Shown here in pieces: positions 25,813 to 35,004 of a DNA stretch of 64,000 bases; the first letter of the stretch is position 1; each line of letters begins with the position of its first letter. The notes beneath the pieces are model-generated. The model saw only the letters and a program-made list of their open reading frames with translations. It ran no database searches and was not told the origin of the DNA. Made by a program: the position numbers and the translations under genes. Location: the NCBI GenBank assembly GCA_947458275.1, contig CANGYR010000008.1, positions 60,431 through 124,430 of the forward strand, given 5' to 3'. The stretch comes from Chitinophagaceae bacterium (GTDB taxonomy: Bacteria; Bacteroidota; Bacteroidia; Chitinophagales; Chitinophagaceae).

Positions 25813-26642
25813 TACTCATTTTTCAATTCTTTAATCCGGCAGTAAATCTGAGTAAAATAGCCCATTTTAGTAATCGCGAATGCAAGACCACGGCAACCGT
25901 TGAGAAAGCCACCCATAAAAATAAAACTGCCAATAAAAAAGAAGGGGCCTATCAAAGGCGTTTCGATGAAATAATATTTTAGCTTTTGTTTCCAGGTCCA
26001 CGTACCTCGAACTGTAAAATCATTTTTTGCTTTTAGATAGCGCACAGCCTCCCAATTAGCATATTCCGCATGTTTATTCCAGTAATGCTGAATTCCCCGA
26101 TAGTCACGGTGATCTATTGGGGAAAGTATTTTACCTACTTTACCTGCAACAATTGGGTGCTCATGTATTTCCATATCGAGCTTACTCCATCTGTGTTCAT
26201 CAATTCTTTCATATTCCGCACTACCAACTTTGAAAAGAGCCAGCTTATGAAGAGGATAGCCCCCGATCATTTTTTTATCCATGAAATAGATGCTGTACCT
26301 GAGCCAGTATCCATCGAATTCGACATTTTTGGATAAAGCACGAGTTAGTTCATTTTTGAATGCATCAGTAAGATATTCGTCTGCATCAAGAAACAATATC
26401 CATTTAGTTGAAGGAGTATGATTTCGAAGATACCAGTTTCTTTTTTTAGGAAAATTTCCATCCCACTTAAAATCAATTACTTCAGCTCCAAATGCAACTG
26501 CAATATCAGTAGTATTGTCGCTGCTGTCGGAGTCAATCACCACAATCTTTTCTGCAAAATCCTTTCCAATTGCCTGCAGGCAGAGCGGCAGGTTTTTAGA
26601 TTCATTCTTCACAGGAATTGCTATCGTTAAATCAAGTGGCAT
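25809..26642 (-). CDS. Family 2 glycosyltransferase, WaaE/KdtX-like
   Basis: 277 residues. GT-A domain: TIAIPVKNESKNLPLCLQAI at the N-terminus, IVVIDSDSSDNT, the FKWDGNFPKKRNWYLRN segment typical of WaaE/KdtX-type enzymes, and the DXD motif in LFLDADEYL. C-terminal part with amphipathic and hydrophobic helices (LIGPFFFIGSFIFMGGFL) that may anchor it to the membrane. It should add one sugar to the lipid-linked repeat unit. Most distal gene of the polysaccharide operon, 12 bp behind the WcaF-like gene. Confidence 0.85.
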   Translation of the reverse strand: MPLDLTIAIPVKNESKNLPLCLQAIGKDFAEKIVVIDSDSSDNTTDIAVAFGAEVIDFKWDGNFPKKRNWYLRNHTPSTKWILFLDADEYLTDAFKNELTRALSKNVEFDGYWLRYSIYFMDKKMIGGYPLHKLALFKVGSAEYERIDEHRWSKLDMEIHEHPIVAGKVGKILSPIDHRDYRGIQHYWNKHAEYANWEAVRYLKAKNDFTVRGTWTWKQKLKYYFIETPLIGPFFFIGSFIFMGGFLNGCRGLAFAITKMGYFTQIYCRIKELKNEY

Positions 26643-26654
26643 TCTTTTTTTTAT

Positions 26655-27203
26655 TTATTTTAATACTCTTTCTTTTATTGGCTTACAAGGATAGCCTGCA
26701 CAAACTTTCCATGCCGGCATACTGGAAGAAACAACAGATCTTGCACCAATCACACACCCCTCTCCTATAACAACGCCCGGATGTATAAATACGTCTGCTG
26801 CAACCCAGGTATTGTCGCTTATAATTATTGGTCTGGTATACAACGGAAATCCTTTTTTTTGGTAATCATGCGTGCCGGTGCAAAGATGTGAACCTTGCGA
26901 AATAACCGCATAAGAGCCAATTTCAATCTTGTCCTGAGAGTATAAAATTACGTCATTTGCAATTCCTGAAAAATCACCGATTGATAAATTCCATGGTGCC
27001 CAGATCTTTACTTTGGGATATACATGTACTCCTATTCCAATTTTTGCACCAAACAAACGCAACAAAAAAGAACGCCAGAAATGAAAAGGTCTTGGAGTGA
27101 ATCTAAAAAGTAAGTTGTATACAATACTCCATAAGAAGCGTAGTAGCCGGTTAGCAAAAGAAAATGAGGGCCCTTTATGCGTATTAATATTTACATTTTT
27201 CAT
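26655..27203 (-). CDS. WcaF-like O-acetyltransferase (left-handed beta-helix)
   Basis: 182 residues. N-terminal helices FANRLLRFLWSIVYNLLFRFTPRPFHFWR, then hexapeptide repeats (VHVYPKVKIWAPWNLSIGD, ISQGSHLCTGTHD with the catalytic His, ADVFIHPGVVIGEGCVIGARSVV). The spacing and the SHLCTGTHDY segment match the colanic acid acetyltransferase WcaF group. It probably O-acetylates a sugar of the repeat unit. Two bases separate it from the upstream gene. Confidence 0.88.
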   Translation of the reverse strand: MKNVNINTHKGPSFSFANRLLRFLWSIVYNLLFRFTPRPFHFWRSFLLRLFGAKIGIGVHVYPKVKIWAPWNLSIGDFSGIANDVILYSQDKIEIGSYAVISQGSHLCTGTHDYQKKGFPLYTRPIIISDNTWVAADVFIHPGVVIGEGCVIGARSVVSSSMPAWKVCAGYPCKPIKERVLK

Positions 27204-27205
27204 AT

Positions 27206-27994
27206 TCAGATTCTACATGCGGGCAAGATTATTCTAAAAAGACCTCTTAGAGACGACTCCAGTTTTTTTGTAAATGAGTTATAGTTGACATTCCAGTGTG
27301 CTCCATAGCCAACTGGATTTACATTGAAAGGAAATCTCAGAATAATTCTTTTATCTCTTAATTCCAAAGGCTTTAATATTCGATAATACAAGGTTTCAAA
27401 ATGAGTGCATTCATTCGGGAGCATTTCAAATCGGCTATTTTTTAATTTTCTTTTATAAAACTCTTTATTGACAATCAACAATGTGGTAATGGTGTATCTT
27501 TTTTTCTTTCCCGCAAAAGCATAATCTCTGGAGTCAGAGAGAAATAACGTTGAGTCTTTGGTATGTCTAAGCAGACTGTATAATTTAGGAAAATATAATC
27601 TCCCTGTAACTTTTATAAAAAATTTAGTTTGATTAATCAACCTACTTTGTTCAACTGCAATATCAATCATTTCCAGTTCGGAATAGCCATAATGAATACC
27701 TGGCGGAATCAATTCCGGAACTATTTGTAAAAATTCAATATTGCGTTTGTACACATTTTCGTTATCTGAAATGGCTTTAAGAGAATCCAGCGGATATCCG
27801 GAATTTTCAATTAAAACAATGTTCAATATTTGAGGAGCGTTGTAATTGAGCCAGAACCGCAATGCTGTTTCATAATCTTTTAGCCTTTGGTTTGTATCAG
27901 CTCTGAATCTGGGATTATTTAATGCACTTGTTATACCGGGTCTGATACAAGCAGTCATCAGCAAAGTAAAACTCTTGTCTTGAAGATGAAACAT
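27206..27994 (-). CDS. Unknown protein of the polysaccharide locus, possible GT-A-like enzyme
   Basis: 262 residues, no signal peptide. Begins FTLLMTACIRPG, like the first strand of a GT-A fold, followed by ETALRFWLNYNAP, IVLIENSGYPLDSLKAI, FFIKVTGRLYFPKL and LSDSRDYAF (a possible DxD variant). The layout is that of a nucleotide-sugar dependent transferase, but I cannot assign a family. Operon position (8 bp behind a GT4, 2 bp before the WcaF-like gene) argues for a transferase of the same pathway. Confidence 0.65.
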   Translation of the reverse strand: MFHLQDKSFTLLMTACIRPGITSALNNPRFRADTNQRLKDYETALRFWLNYNAPQILNIVLIENSGYPLDSLKAISDNENVYKRNIEFLQIVPELIPPGIHYGYSELEMIDIAVEQSRLINQTKFFIKVTGRLYFPKLYSLLRHTKDSTLFLSDSRDYAFAGKKKRYTITTLLIVNKEFYKRKLKNSRFEMLPNECTHFETLYYRILKPLELRDKRIILRFPFNVNPVGYGAHWNVNYNSFTKKLESSLRGLFRIILPACRI

Positions 27995-28002
27995 TCCCGA
28001 TC

Positions 28003-29193
28003 TTATAATTTAAGAGCATCTAACATTTTGATGGCAGCAGATTGAGCAGTAAAATCAGACTCAAAAAGTTTTCTTGAATTTGCAGCCATTTTATTTTTTT
28101 CCTCTACAGTTAATTTGAACCACTTGATTAATATATTTTCCACTCCTTCAGTAGTTGATGAAGCAACAATACCTGCACCAGCACGCTGTATATCCTGATA
28201 AATATTTATCTGATTACTTATTAAAACAGGCTTACTGCATGCCATTGCTTCTACCACTGCAATTCCAAAATTTTCCTGGTGGCTGGGTAACAAAAATGCC
28301 TCGCATGTATGAAGTGCCCCCCATTTTGCGGAGCCGGATAGCATACCCGGAAATAAAACCATATCATTCAATTCTTTTGCTGATTTAACAATATTGAATA
28401 ATTTTTGGCCATAGGATGATTCTATTCCGGGGCCTGCTATTATTAGCTTCGGAAGCGTTATCGAATTGTTTAATAATCTACGATATGCTTCAACGAGGAT
28501 ATCTACTCCTTTTTTCTCATGTATTCTTCCTAAAAAAAGCAGAAAGGGCCAACAAATTTTTTCGCCAATTTTATCCTCAAAAGCTTTCTTCATAAATTGA
28601 TTACATGTTGGCGGTAGTTGTATACCATAGCCTATATTAATTTCAGATTGAGGCTGATAATCATTAAATGTTTTTTTTGCCAGCTGCATTTCCGTTTCAC
28701 AGGTAAATAATAATCCGTCTGCTTCACGCACAACTTTTTTTTCAATGAGATGCCAGTAGATATTATTTCTGAGTGACTTAATTTTTCTTTCCCTTGATTG
28801 CTGAAACCATGGATCCAGCATGCCGTGTGGAACCAAATAAACGCGAGGGACATCAAATTGATTTTTTCTTTTCAGTGCACGGATGGCCTTTGCTACCACA
28901 TAGCTGTGATATAACCATAAACCTCTAACCAATACGATATCATAATTAGGCAAATGATTGAGTAGCCAAGAATAGAGCCTAGGGTGATACTTCCATGGCG
29001 ACTGCGATTTACCCAGCGCGTAAATTACAAAATTCTCATTTTTCAGATATTCCGATTCGGGATCATCCAGACAAAGTACTTCGCTGTGAATACCGATATC
29101 AAATAATGCCGGAAGAATATTCCGTATACCCTGACAGGGGCCTCCGGTTTCAGGATTCATACTGTTGATGATATTCAGGATTTTTACGCTCAG
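28003..29193 (-). CDS. Family 4 glycosyltransferase with no ATG/GTG/TTG at its natural N-terminus
   Basis: The first ATG (29158-29160) yields MNPETGGPCQGIRN, which starts after the first beta-strand of the GT-B fold. The frame upstream gives VKILNIINS just before it, the normal family beginning, and the only codon near the expected start is CTG at 29191-29193; a stop lies further up. GT4 features further on: LYLVPHGMLDPWF-like segment, LFLGRIHEKKGVDILVEAY, and the EX7E motif in HQENFGIAVVEAMACSKPV. About 397 residues if CTG is used. Either an unusual start or loss of the original start codon; the gene follows a damaged reading frame, so decay is possible. Confidence 0.75.
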   Translation of the reverse strand: MSVKILNIINSMNPETGGPCQGIRNILPALFDIGIHSEVLCLDDPESEYLKNENFVIYALGKSQSPWKYHPRLYSWLLNHLPNYDIVLVRGLWLYHSYVVAKAIRALKRKNQFDVPRVYLVPHGMLDPWFQQSRERKIKSLRNNIYWHLIEKKVVREADGLLFTCETEMQLAKKTFNDYQPQSEINIGYGIQLPPTCNQFMKKAFEDKIGEKICWPFLLFLGRIHEKKGVDILVEAYRRLLNNSITLPKLIIAGPGIESSYGQKLFNIVKSAKELNDMVLFPGMLSGSAKWGALHTCEAFLLPSHQENFGIAVVEAMACSKPVLISNQINIYQDIQRAGAGIVASSTTEGVENILIKWFKLTVEEKNKMAANSRKLFESDFTAQSAAIKMLDALKL

Positions 29194-29233
29194 GCAGTAA
29201 AGTTTTGCTTTATCTAAAAAAATTATACATCAA

Positions 29234-29480
29234 TTAAAATTGTTGTTGAAATTCCTCCCAGCTAATCAGATTCAAAAATTCATTTCGTCTTTTGTCAAAT
29301 TCATGCCAATCAGGAACCTTAAATTGACTAGATAGGATTTCAACCCATACTTTGAAATTAGATAGTTGAAAATTCGATAGCGATTAATTTCACTATTCCG
29401 ATTTTTTATAGCTTGTGGATCATTGGCATTGTCAATATAGGATTCTATCTCAATGATTTTGTTACATTTTTTTTAAACAT
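29234..29480 (-). pseudogene. Frameshifted small reading frame between polysaccharide genes
   Basis: From an ATG at 29478-29480 the frame reads MFKK and meets a run of eight A. Adding one A gives a continuous frame (CNKIIEIESYIDNANDPQAIKNRNSEINRY). A second shift near 29365 then continues as SNFQLSNFKVWVEILSSQF and ends …NLISWEEFQQQF with TAA at 29234-29236. The combined product would be about 83 residues. Composition looks protein-like, but the family is not recognised. Nothing else occupies this 370-bp gap. Confidence 0.35.
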
Positions 29481-29532
29481 AATTTATTGTTTCAAATATT
29501 TTGAATGTAGAAAAATCAATTCAGTAATCATT

Positions 29533-30201
29533 TCAATACACAAAAGGTTCTGTTCGAGAAAAATATTTTGCATCTTTTTGAATTGGCTTAACTGGTTTAG
29601 CCGGAACGCCAGCATATAAAGTAAAGGCCTCTCCAAATTCTTTGCTGAGTAATGATTTTGCGCCCAGCAAAGAAAAATCGGGAAGAACTGATCCTCCGAG
29701 GACAACAACATTGGTGCTTACAAAACAATAATCCCCGATGGATATGGGGTGGCTGTCCTGACGTGACTCGATAATATCAATTGAATGAGTTAAAAATTGC
29801 GATTGATATCCTGCTATGGTAGTAAACTTTCCAATTGAAATGGGGCTTGTGCAATCGAGGTGATGATTTTTCGTAACCGCAGCTCCTTCTTTCATTATAA
29901 GCATTGATTTTCTTCCAGGCTGGTGTTGAAAATGTCTGGATGGCTTCCCGGAAGTGAACCCGGTAATCCAGTTGCTTCTTCCAATGGACGCATTTTTTTC
30001 CATAATTATTTCATCCAAATGGATAGCCGTTGAAAAATGGGCAATCCTTGATCCCTCCTGCATTGTAAGCTTAGCTGGATAAATCCAAGCCAGCCCTATT
30101 CTTGCAGTTGAATGTAACTCATAATTAAAAAACAACCTTAGTAACCTTCTTTTTAAAAACCATGGCAAAGGAATAATCAGAAGCTTAATAATTTTATTCA
30201 T
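29533..30201 (-). CDS. Left-handed beta-helix acyltransferase
   Basis: 222 residues. A basic hydrophobic N-terminus (LLIIPLPWFLKRRLLRLFF) and hexapeptide repeats from about 55 to 200 (TMQEGSRIAHFSTAI, IIMEKNASIGRSNWI, ISIGKFTTIAGYQSQFLTHS with a likely catalytic His, ISIGDYCFVSTNVVVLGGSVL). The C-terminal YAGVPAKPVKPI is shared by many O-acetyltransferases. Probably acylates a sugar of the polysaccharide. 4 bp behind a GT4 gene in the operon. Confidence 0.82.
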   Translation of the reverse strand: MNKIIKLLIIPLPWFLKRRLLRLFFNYELHSTARIGLAWIYPAKLTMQEGSRIAHFSTAIHLDEIIMEKNASIGRSNWITGFTSGKPSRHFQHQPGRKSMLIMKEGAAVTKNHHLDCTSPISIGKFTTIAGYQSQFLTHSIDIIESRQDSHPISIGDYCFVSTNVVVLGGSVLPDFSLLGAKSLLSKEFGEAFTLYAGVPAKPVKPIQKDAKYFSRTEPFVY

Positions 30202-30205
30202 TTTG

Positions 30206-31342
30206 TCAGCTTTTATTGAAAAAACTCAAATACTCATTAATCATCTGCGAAGTGGAAAAGCGGATTGTATTTTTGTGGCCCTTTTCTATCAATTCAGATC
30301 TGAAATTTTCATTACGTAGCTTCCTGTATGCGTTAGAGAATTCAATTGGTTTTTGAGGAGAGGCGTACATCGCCCCATCCCCTCCAACTTCTGGCATAGG
30401 CTGTATACTGCTGGCAATTACAGGCGTTCCGCATGACTGAGCTTCTATTACCGGCCAGCCAAATCCTTCAGACCAAGATGGAAAAATAAAAGCATCACAG
30501 GAAGCGTACAATGCCAGCAATAGTTCGTGACCCGGATTTATGACAAATTTCACTTTGTCTTTTAATTTGTTTTCGTTAATGTAATCGGATAATTCTTTTT
30601 CCGGTTGTTTTCCGGCAAATACAATGCTTCCCTTAAAATCATTTCCTAATTCAAGTAGCATTTTCAGAAGCAACAATCTGTTTTTTCTTGGCAGTCCTGA
30701 ACCCACATGTAATAAAAATGGCTTTCCAGTATCAATTTTTGTTCTCTTCAACATCATATTAATAAAATCATTGGCGGGTCTGTAGAAAGAGGCATTCAAT
30801 CCATTGTAAACAACCCGCCAATTGTTTTTAGAATCAGAAGCTGTTGTTCGGAGCGCTGTTAGTTGTTGCAGTGTTGTAGAAGAAACTGCAGCTATATTTT
30901 TTGCTTTTAGAAGATTCCTCAGTATCCAGCGCTGAAAAAATACGCCTGTCTTACTCGCAGGACACCATGCATCTTTGTGACCCAAAGCTCCTCTGATGGC
31001 CAATACATCATGACAGGTAATAACTGATTTATCTTTAGGTAACCAGAAAAGATATGGAGAATTAGAATGATCAGCAATATGGTAATACACCTGCGAATGG
31101 AAAATATATTTTAATCTGATTTTGATTAAAAGAAAGGGTGTAAAAATCCATTTATCAATATATGAAAACCATTTACCGATACCATGTGTGGTTTGATGGT
31201 AAAAATTCCCAAAAAAACTAACAGGTCTTATTTTAACAACATGCAATCCTTTTGATTTATACCCTCTCTGTAGCATGTTTGCAAAACGATTCATGCTTTC
31301 CTGTCTGTCTTTTCGGTAGTTGGCAATGATAATGATTGTCAT
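30206..31342 (-). CDS. Family 4 glycosyltransferase
   Basis: 378 residues, GT-B. N-terminal strand TIIIIANYRKDRQESMNRFA, VITCHDVLAIRGALGHKDAW, hinge VVYNGLNASFYRP, then LLHVGSGLPRKNRLLLL, VKFVINPGHELLLALYASCDAFIFPS, and the EX7E motif in SEGFGWPVIEAQSCGTPVIAS. Retaining transferase acting on the cytoplasmic face on the lipid-linked oligosaccharide. 11 bp behind the polymerase gene. Confidence 0.87.
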   Translation of the reverse strand: MTIIIIANYRKDRQESMNRFANMLQRGYKSKGLHVVKIRPVSFFGNFYHQTTHGIGKWFSYIDKWIFTPFLLIKIRLKYIFHSQVYYHIADHSNSPYLFWLPKDKSVITCHDVLAIRGALGHKDAWCPASKTGVFFQRWILRNLLKAKNIAAVSSTTLQQLTALRTTASDSKNNWRVVYNGLNASFYRPANDFINMMLKRTKIDTGKPFLLHVGSGLPRKNRLLLLKMLLELGNDFKGSIVFAGKQPEKELSDYINENKLKDKVKFVINPGHELLLALYASCDAFIFPSWSEGFGWPVIEAQSCGTPVIASSIQPMPEVGGDGAMYASPQKPIEFSNAYRKLRNENFRSELIEKGHKNTIRFSTSQMINEYLSFFNKS

Positions 31343-31353
31343 TGATGAGAAAA

Positions 31354-32667
31354 TTAATAAGATAGATTTTTTTCATCATTAAATACTTTTATTGCGGCAA
31401 GTATTACTCCTCCAAAGAAAACTGAAAATCCAAGTGAAGTGGGCTGCGCCCATTGACCTATTACAAGATAAAAAATAATATTAGGCATCATAAGCCAAGA
31501 CAAGAATTGACCTGATTTGTAATTCATAATACTGCCTCTTAGAATTTTAAGAGCCAAAATAATTCTGGTAGATATAAATAATAAACCTAAGAACGGTCCC
31601 AGCTCACCCAAGATTCTTCCCCATTCACCTTCAGAGATGGTGAAATTAATTTTTCCTGACATCAATTGACTTCCAACATTCGTTCCTGCTCCAATGCCAT
31701 AGCCCCAAAAAGGAATATCAGTGGTAGAATTCAATGCAGTTCCTAATCCACCTAAGAATCTACCAAATAGAACACCCTGTATCCCGCCTTCAGAATCATT
31801 TGCAGCTTCAAATCTCTCTTTGAATACATCTATACCTGTTCCCAAAAATTCAGAGTTCCCGAAAAACATGAACAGCAACAAAGCGAAACACACTAAAATA
31901 GTTATTCTAAAAAATGAAAGCCCTGATTGAAATGATGTAGTAAAAAAGAAAAATGTTGTGATGGAGATACTAAACAAAAGGGTTCTGCTGATAGAAAAAG
32001 GAATACTTAATAATAAACAAGACAAGGACAAATAAATAATCCATTTGGGTAAGCGGACTTGGTAACTGATTCCCCAATAAATAAAGGCGGCACACATTGT
32101 AAAAAATAAAACAAGTCCGTTTGTAAATGAAAAAGTTCCCGGTGGCCTGAAATAACCTTTTGCCCCTACAAATCCCCCGCCCTCTATACTGTCTCCAATA
32201 GCCTTATTTATCCATGCCGATTGTGGACTGTAGAATTGAATGATAGTCAGTAAAAGCATAGGGATGCAGAGAAGTATCATCCATCTTGCGATTCGAATGA
32301 TATCCTCTTTATTGAATAATGATTCAATAACAAACAGCAAAGGAAAATGCAGCAAAGTGACGCGAAGACCATACAATGCGATATAAAGATTTCCGTGACT
32401 GACTAAAAGCGCTGAGTAAAGTGCAATAACAGAAATTATTATAGCAATCATCAAATACCCATTCAATCTTAATAACCTTGATTTCCATGAAAGAAAGAGT
32501 ATATAAATAGCCAGAGGGTCACGGACCAGTAAAAGTGGTCCTGAAAATTCAGGAAGAATCCACCTTCTTATAGCCCCTTCAAAAATCAGTAAAAAAAAGT
32601 AGACGCTCAGTGCAATTTTTAAGCTCTTCTGCGATGATGTTAATTCTTTTTTAATTAAAGGTGACAA
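31354..32667 (-). CDS. Wzy-like polysaccharide polymerase / O-antigen ligase family membrane protein
   Basis: 437 residues with about eleven to twelve hydrophobic segments and one larger hydrophilic loop at about 270-335 (GTGIDVFKERFEAANDSEGGIQGVLFGRFLGG, WGYGIGAGTNVG), the periplasmic loop where Wzy and WaaL carry conserved Arg and Gly residues. Only multi-spanning protein of this type in the locus, so it is the best candidate for the polymerase that joins repeat units after Wzx flipping. Sequence conservation of Wzy is low, so the assignment rests on topology and context. Confidence 0.78.
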   Translation of the reverse strand: MSPLIKKELTSSQKSLKIALSVYFFLLIFEGAIRRWILPEFSGPLLLVRDPLAIYILFLSWKSRLLRLNGYLMIAIIISVIALYSALLVSHGNLYIALYGLRVTLLHFPLLFVIESLFNKEDIIRIARWMILLCIPMLLLTIIQFYSPQSAWINKAIGDSIEGGGFVGAKGYFRPPGTFSFTNGLVLFFTMCAAFIYWGISYQVRLPKWIIYLSLSCLLLSIPFSISRTLLFSISITTFFFFTTSFQSGLSFFRITILVCFALLLFMFFGNSEFLGTGIDVFKERFEAANDSEGGIQGVLFGRFLGGLGTALNSTTDIPFWGYGIGAGTNVGSQLMSGKINFTISEGEWGRILGELGPFLGLLFISTRIILALKILRGSIMNYKSGQFLSWLMMPNIIFYLVIGQWAQPTSLGFSVFFGGVILAAIKVFNDEKNLSY

Positions 32668-32686
32668 GCAGTAATAATATAAAGGT

Positions 32687-33928
32687 TTATTTCAGTTCGG
32701 AAATTATTGTTTCAGCTAAAGAACGACCATAAGCCCACCAGGGTCTTTTGGATGCTGTATCAAGTGCCGACCTCCCATTTTCCTCAATTGTATTGGGATT
32801 GTCAAGTAAGAATCTGACAGCATCTGTCAGCGACTGAGTATCTGCGGCCTCAATAAGCCATCCATTTTTATTGTGCTGAATAATATCAGGACCGGCTGTG
32901 CGGTTGGTGGTTATAACCGGCATACCCTGCGACATTGCTTCCGTAATCACTAAGCCAAATCCTTCAAAAAGAGAAGGAAAGAGCAACACGTCATGACTTC
33001 GCATCAGCTTAAGTATTTGATTATTGGGAAGTGATGGTATATATGTATGATTTTTGAGACAATCATTTAGGACATCACAATCATTGGTTGTTTTTTGACC
33101 AACAATGGTAAGCGTAACTTCATCAGACAGACTATCAACTACAGAAAATATATCTGCAATCCCCTTACGTTGGGTTAATCCTCCGACATATAATAATTTT
33201 AATTTTCGATCAAGCCCATTATAATATTTCCTTGTACCTTCATACACGTTTGGAAATCCATACGGTATGATGTGGATTTTTTTAGAAGAACCCGGATATT
33301 TTTCCAGAGTAGATGCAGTGAAAGAACTTGCAACCATAATGGTGTCTGCTAACTCAATTTCTTCGTCTTTACGCCTTAGTTTATCCTCCGAATCTTTGAA
33401 AGCCGAAATAGTACAAGCCCATTCCGGCCAGCGTTCTTTCTCCTGATTTAAATATTCCAATGCCGCCCGCCAATAACCTATTGGAAGATCATAAAAATTC
33501 TTTAACCCTCTTTGGTGAGCTGCTATGAAAGTTTCTCTCGCTCCATCTTCGTATGCATATACTGCCTTGATTTTTGAAATAGAGCCTTTAAGAAGTTGTT
33601 GTGAAATCTTTCTGTCTAATCTTTGAATAATCTTATCAGTTGAGAAGATACCTTTTTCATGTTGAACAAGCGAATGAAAATTCATTTTTAAACACAACAA
33701 CCGAATGAGTTCATACATTGGCTGAGTAGTGGTATATCTTTGTATTTGATTAGTATATTGTCTTCTTTTAAAATCACCAAGACCCGGTAAAGAAGAAAGA
33801 CTATCTAAAAAAGAATCCGGGAAAACTGCAACTGTAGTAAAAAAATGAGAGAGCAACTCATAGTGTTGCAAGCCAGCCAATGCGGCTCTGCTATTAGAAT
33901 TTCCTATGGCATGGCTAAAGCAAATCAA
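32687..33928 (-). CDS. Family 4 glycosyltransferase
   Basis: 413 residues, GT-B fold. Unusual start ICFSHAIGNSNSRAALAGLQ (acceptor-side loop), IMVASSFTASTLEKYP, VIPYGFPNVYEG, LLYVGGLTQRKGIADIF, HDVLLFPSLFEGFGLVITEAMSQGMPVITT with the EX7E motif, and NGWLIEAADTQSLTDAV. Cytoplasmic retaining transferase for one sugar of the repeat unit. 7 bp separate it from the upstream GT4 gene. Confidence 0.87.
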   Translation of the reverse strand: MICFSHAIGNSNSRAALAGLQHYELLSHFFTTVAVFPDSFLDSLSSLPGLGDFKRRQYTNQIQRYTTTQPMYELIRLLCLKMNFHSLVQHEKGIFSTDKIIQRLDRKISQQLLKGSISKIKAVYAYEDGARETFIAAHQRGLKNFYDLPIGYWRAALEYLNQEKERWPEWACTISAFKDSEDKLRRKDEEIELADTIMVASSFTASTLEKYPGSSKKIHIIPYGFPNVYEGTRKYYNGLDRKLKLLYVGGLTQRKGIADIFSVVDSLSDEVTLTIVGQKTTNDCDVLNDCLKNHTYIPSLPNNQILKLMRSHDVLLFPSLFEGFGLVITEAMSQGMPVITTNRTAGPDIIQHNKNGWLIEAADTQSLTDAVRFLLDNPNTIEENGRSALDTASKRPWWAYGRSLAETIISELK

Positions 33929-33935
33929 CTGAGAC

Positions 33936-35003
33936 CTAGTTTAAATTGAGTAATGACTCCCATTTTGACGTAATAATATCTGATGAATATTTTTCAGCGT
34001 ACATTTTTATTAATCCCTCTTTATTGATGAGCTTATTCCTGCAATCAGAAGAAAATTGAATAACCGCTTCTTTAAACTCATTGTAAGATGCATTTGATCC
34101 AATTAATCTTGTTGATTTGGGATCAATAAATAAATCAGGAATACCTCCTTTATTGGTTGATAACCATGGTAAACCGGCACTCATTACTTCCAGAATACTT
34201 ACAGGCAGGCCTTCATGATGCCGGGAGAGTAAAATATATCCATCTAAGACAGATACAATTATTTGCAATTCATCTTTGCTATTAAAACTCCCATGGTAAA
34301 CCAGATTAGGATATTTTTTGAAATATTCGACAGTGTAATGCTGACCTGTACCCCAAAGATGAAAGCAAATCTGTTTACAATCTTCATCTTCACTCAATTT
34401 GCAGATCAAATCAACTCCCTTTTCAGGTATGAGTCTGCCGTAATATCCAAAATGTATTTTACTATCCTTATGCTTATTCACGAATTCAGATACATACAGC
34501 TTTCTGGAAAAAACAGGGACTGAAATTACAGGCCTTTTTATCTTTTTAGAAATACGTTCTGCATTGATGAACGAACATGCAACCACCTCATCGGCATTTT
34601 GCATTGCTTTAATATAAGATTTGGGCCATGTTTTCTGATCAAATTCATCGCCGGAAGTATGATGATGGTGCACAAATTTTTTATACCGGAAGAGTTTACT
34701 TACCCAGAATATTGTTTTCCCTTGTCCGTTAGTATATAAAGAATCATAGCTATTAAACATCAATCGGATTGGCAAAAACAAACTTTGTAATACATCAAAC
34801 CAAGAGTGATTTTGATTAAATAAATACAATTTTGAGCAAGACCTTTTCAGATTTTTAAAATTGCTGTCGTCCAACTTGCACTTAGGGACAATCAAATCAA
34901 TTGAATGTCCTGCACCTGACATTTTACGACAGAATTCAATTACATGACTTTCAATACCCCCTGTATTAAGCATCTGTGTAGAAAACAAAAGAACTTTCCC
35001 CAT
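33936..35003 (-). CDS. Family 4 glycosyltransferase
   Basis: 355 residues. GT-B signs: VLLFSTQMLNTGGIESHVIEFC (donor-side N-terminus with the GG loop), FVHHHHTSGD, IHFGYYGRLIPEKGVDLI, LWGTGQHY, LVYHGSF, and RHHEGLPVSILEVMSAGLPWLST with the catalytic EX7E. Probable chain-building transferase of the locus. Its stop is one base from the following pyruvyltransferase gene's start side, so the two are translationally close. Confidence 0.87.
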   Translation of the reverse strand: MGKVLLFSTQMLNTGGIESHVIEFCRKMSGAGHSIDLIVPKCKLDDSNFKNLKRSCSKLYLFNQNHSWFDVLQSLFLPIRLMFNSYDSLYTNGQGKTIFWVSKLFRYKKFVHHHHTSGDEFDQKTWPKSYIKAMQNADEVVACSFINAERISKKIKRPVISVPVFSRKLYVSEFVNKHKDSKIHFGYYGRLIPEKGVDLICKLSEDEDCKQICFHLWGTGQHYTVEYFKKYPNLVYHGSFNSKDELQIIVSVLDGYILLSRHHEGLPVSILEVMSAGLPWLSTNKGGIPDLFIDPKSTRLIGSNASYNEFKEAVIQFSSDCRNKLINKEGLIKMYAEKYSSDIITSKWESLLNLN

Positions 35004-35004
35004 A

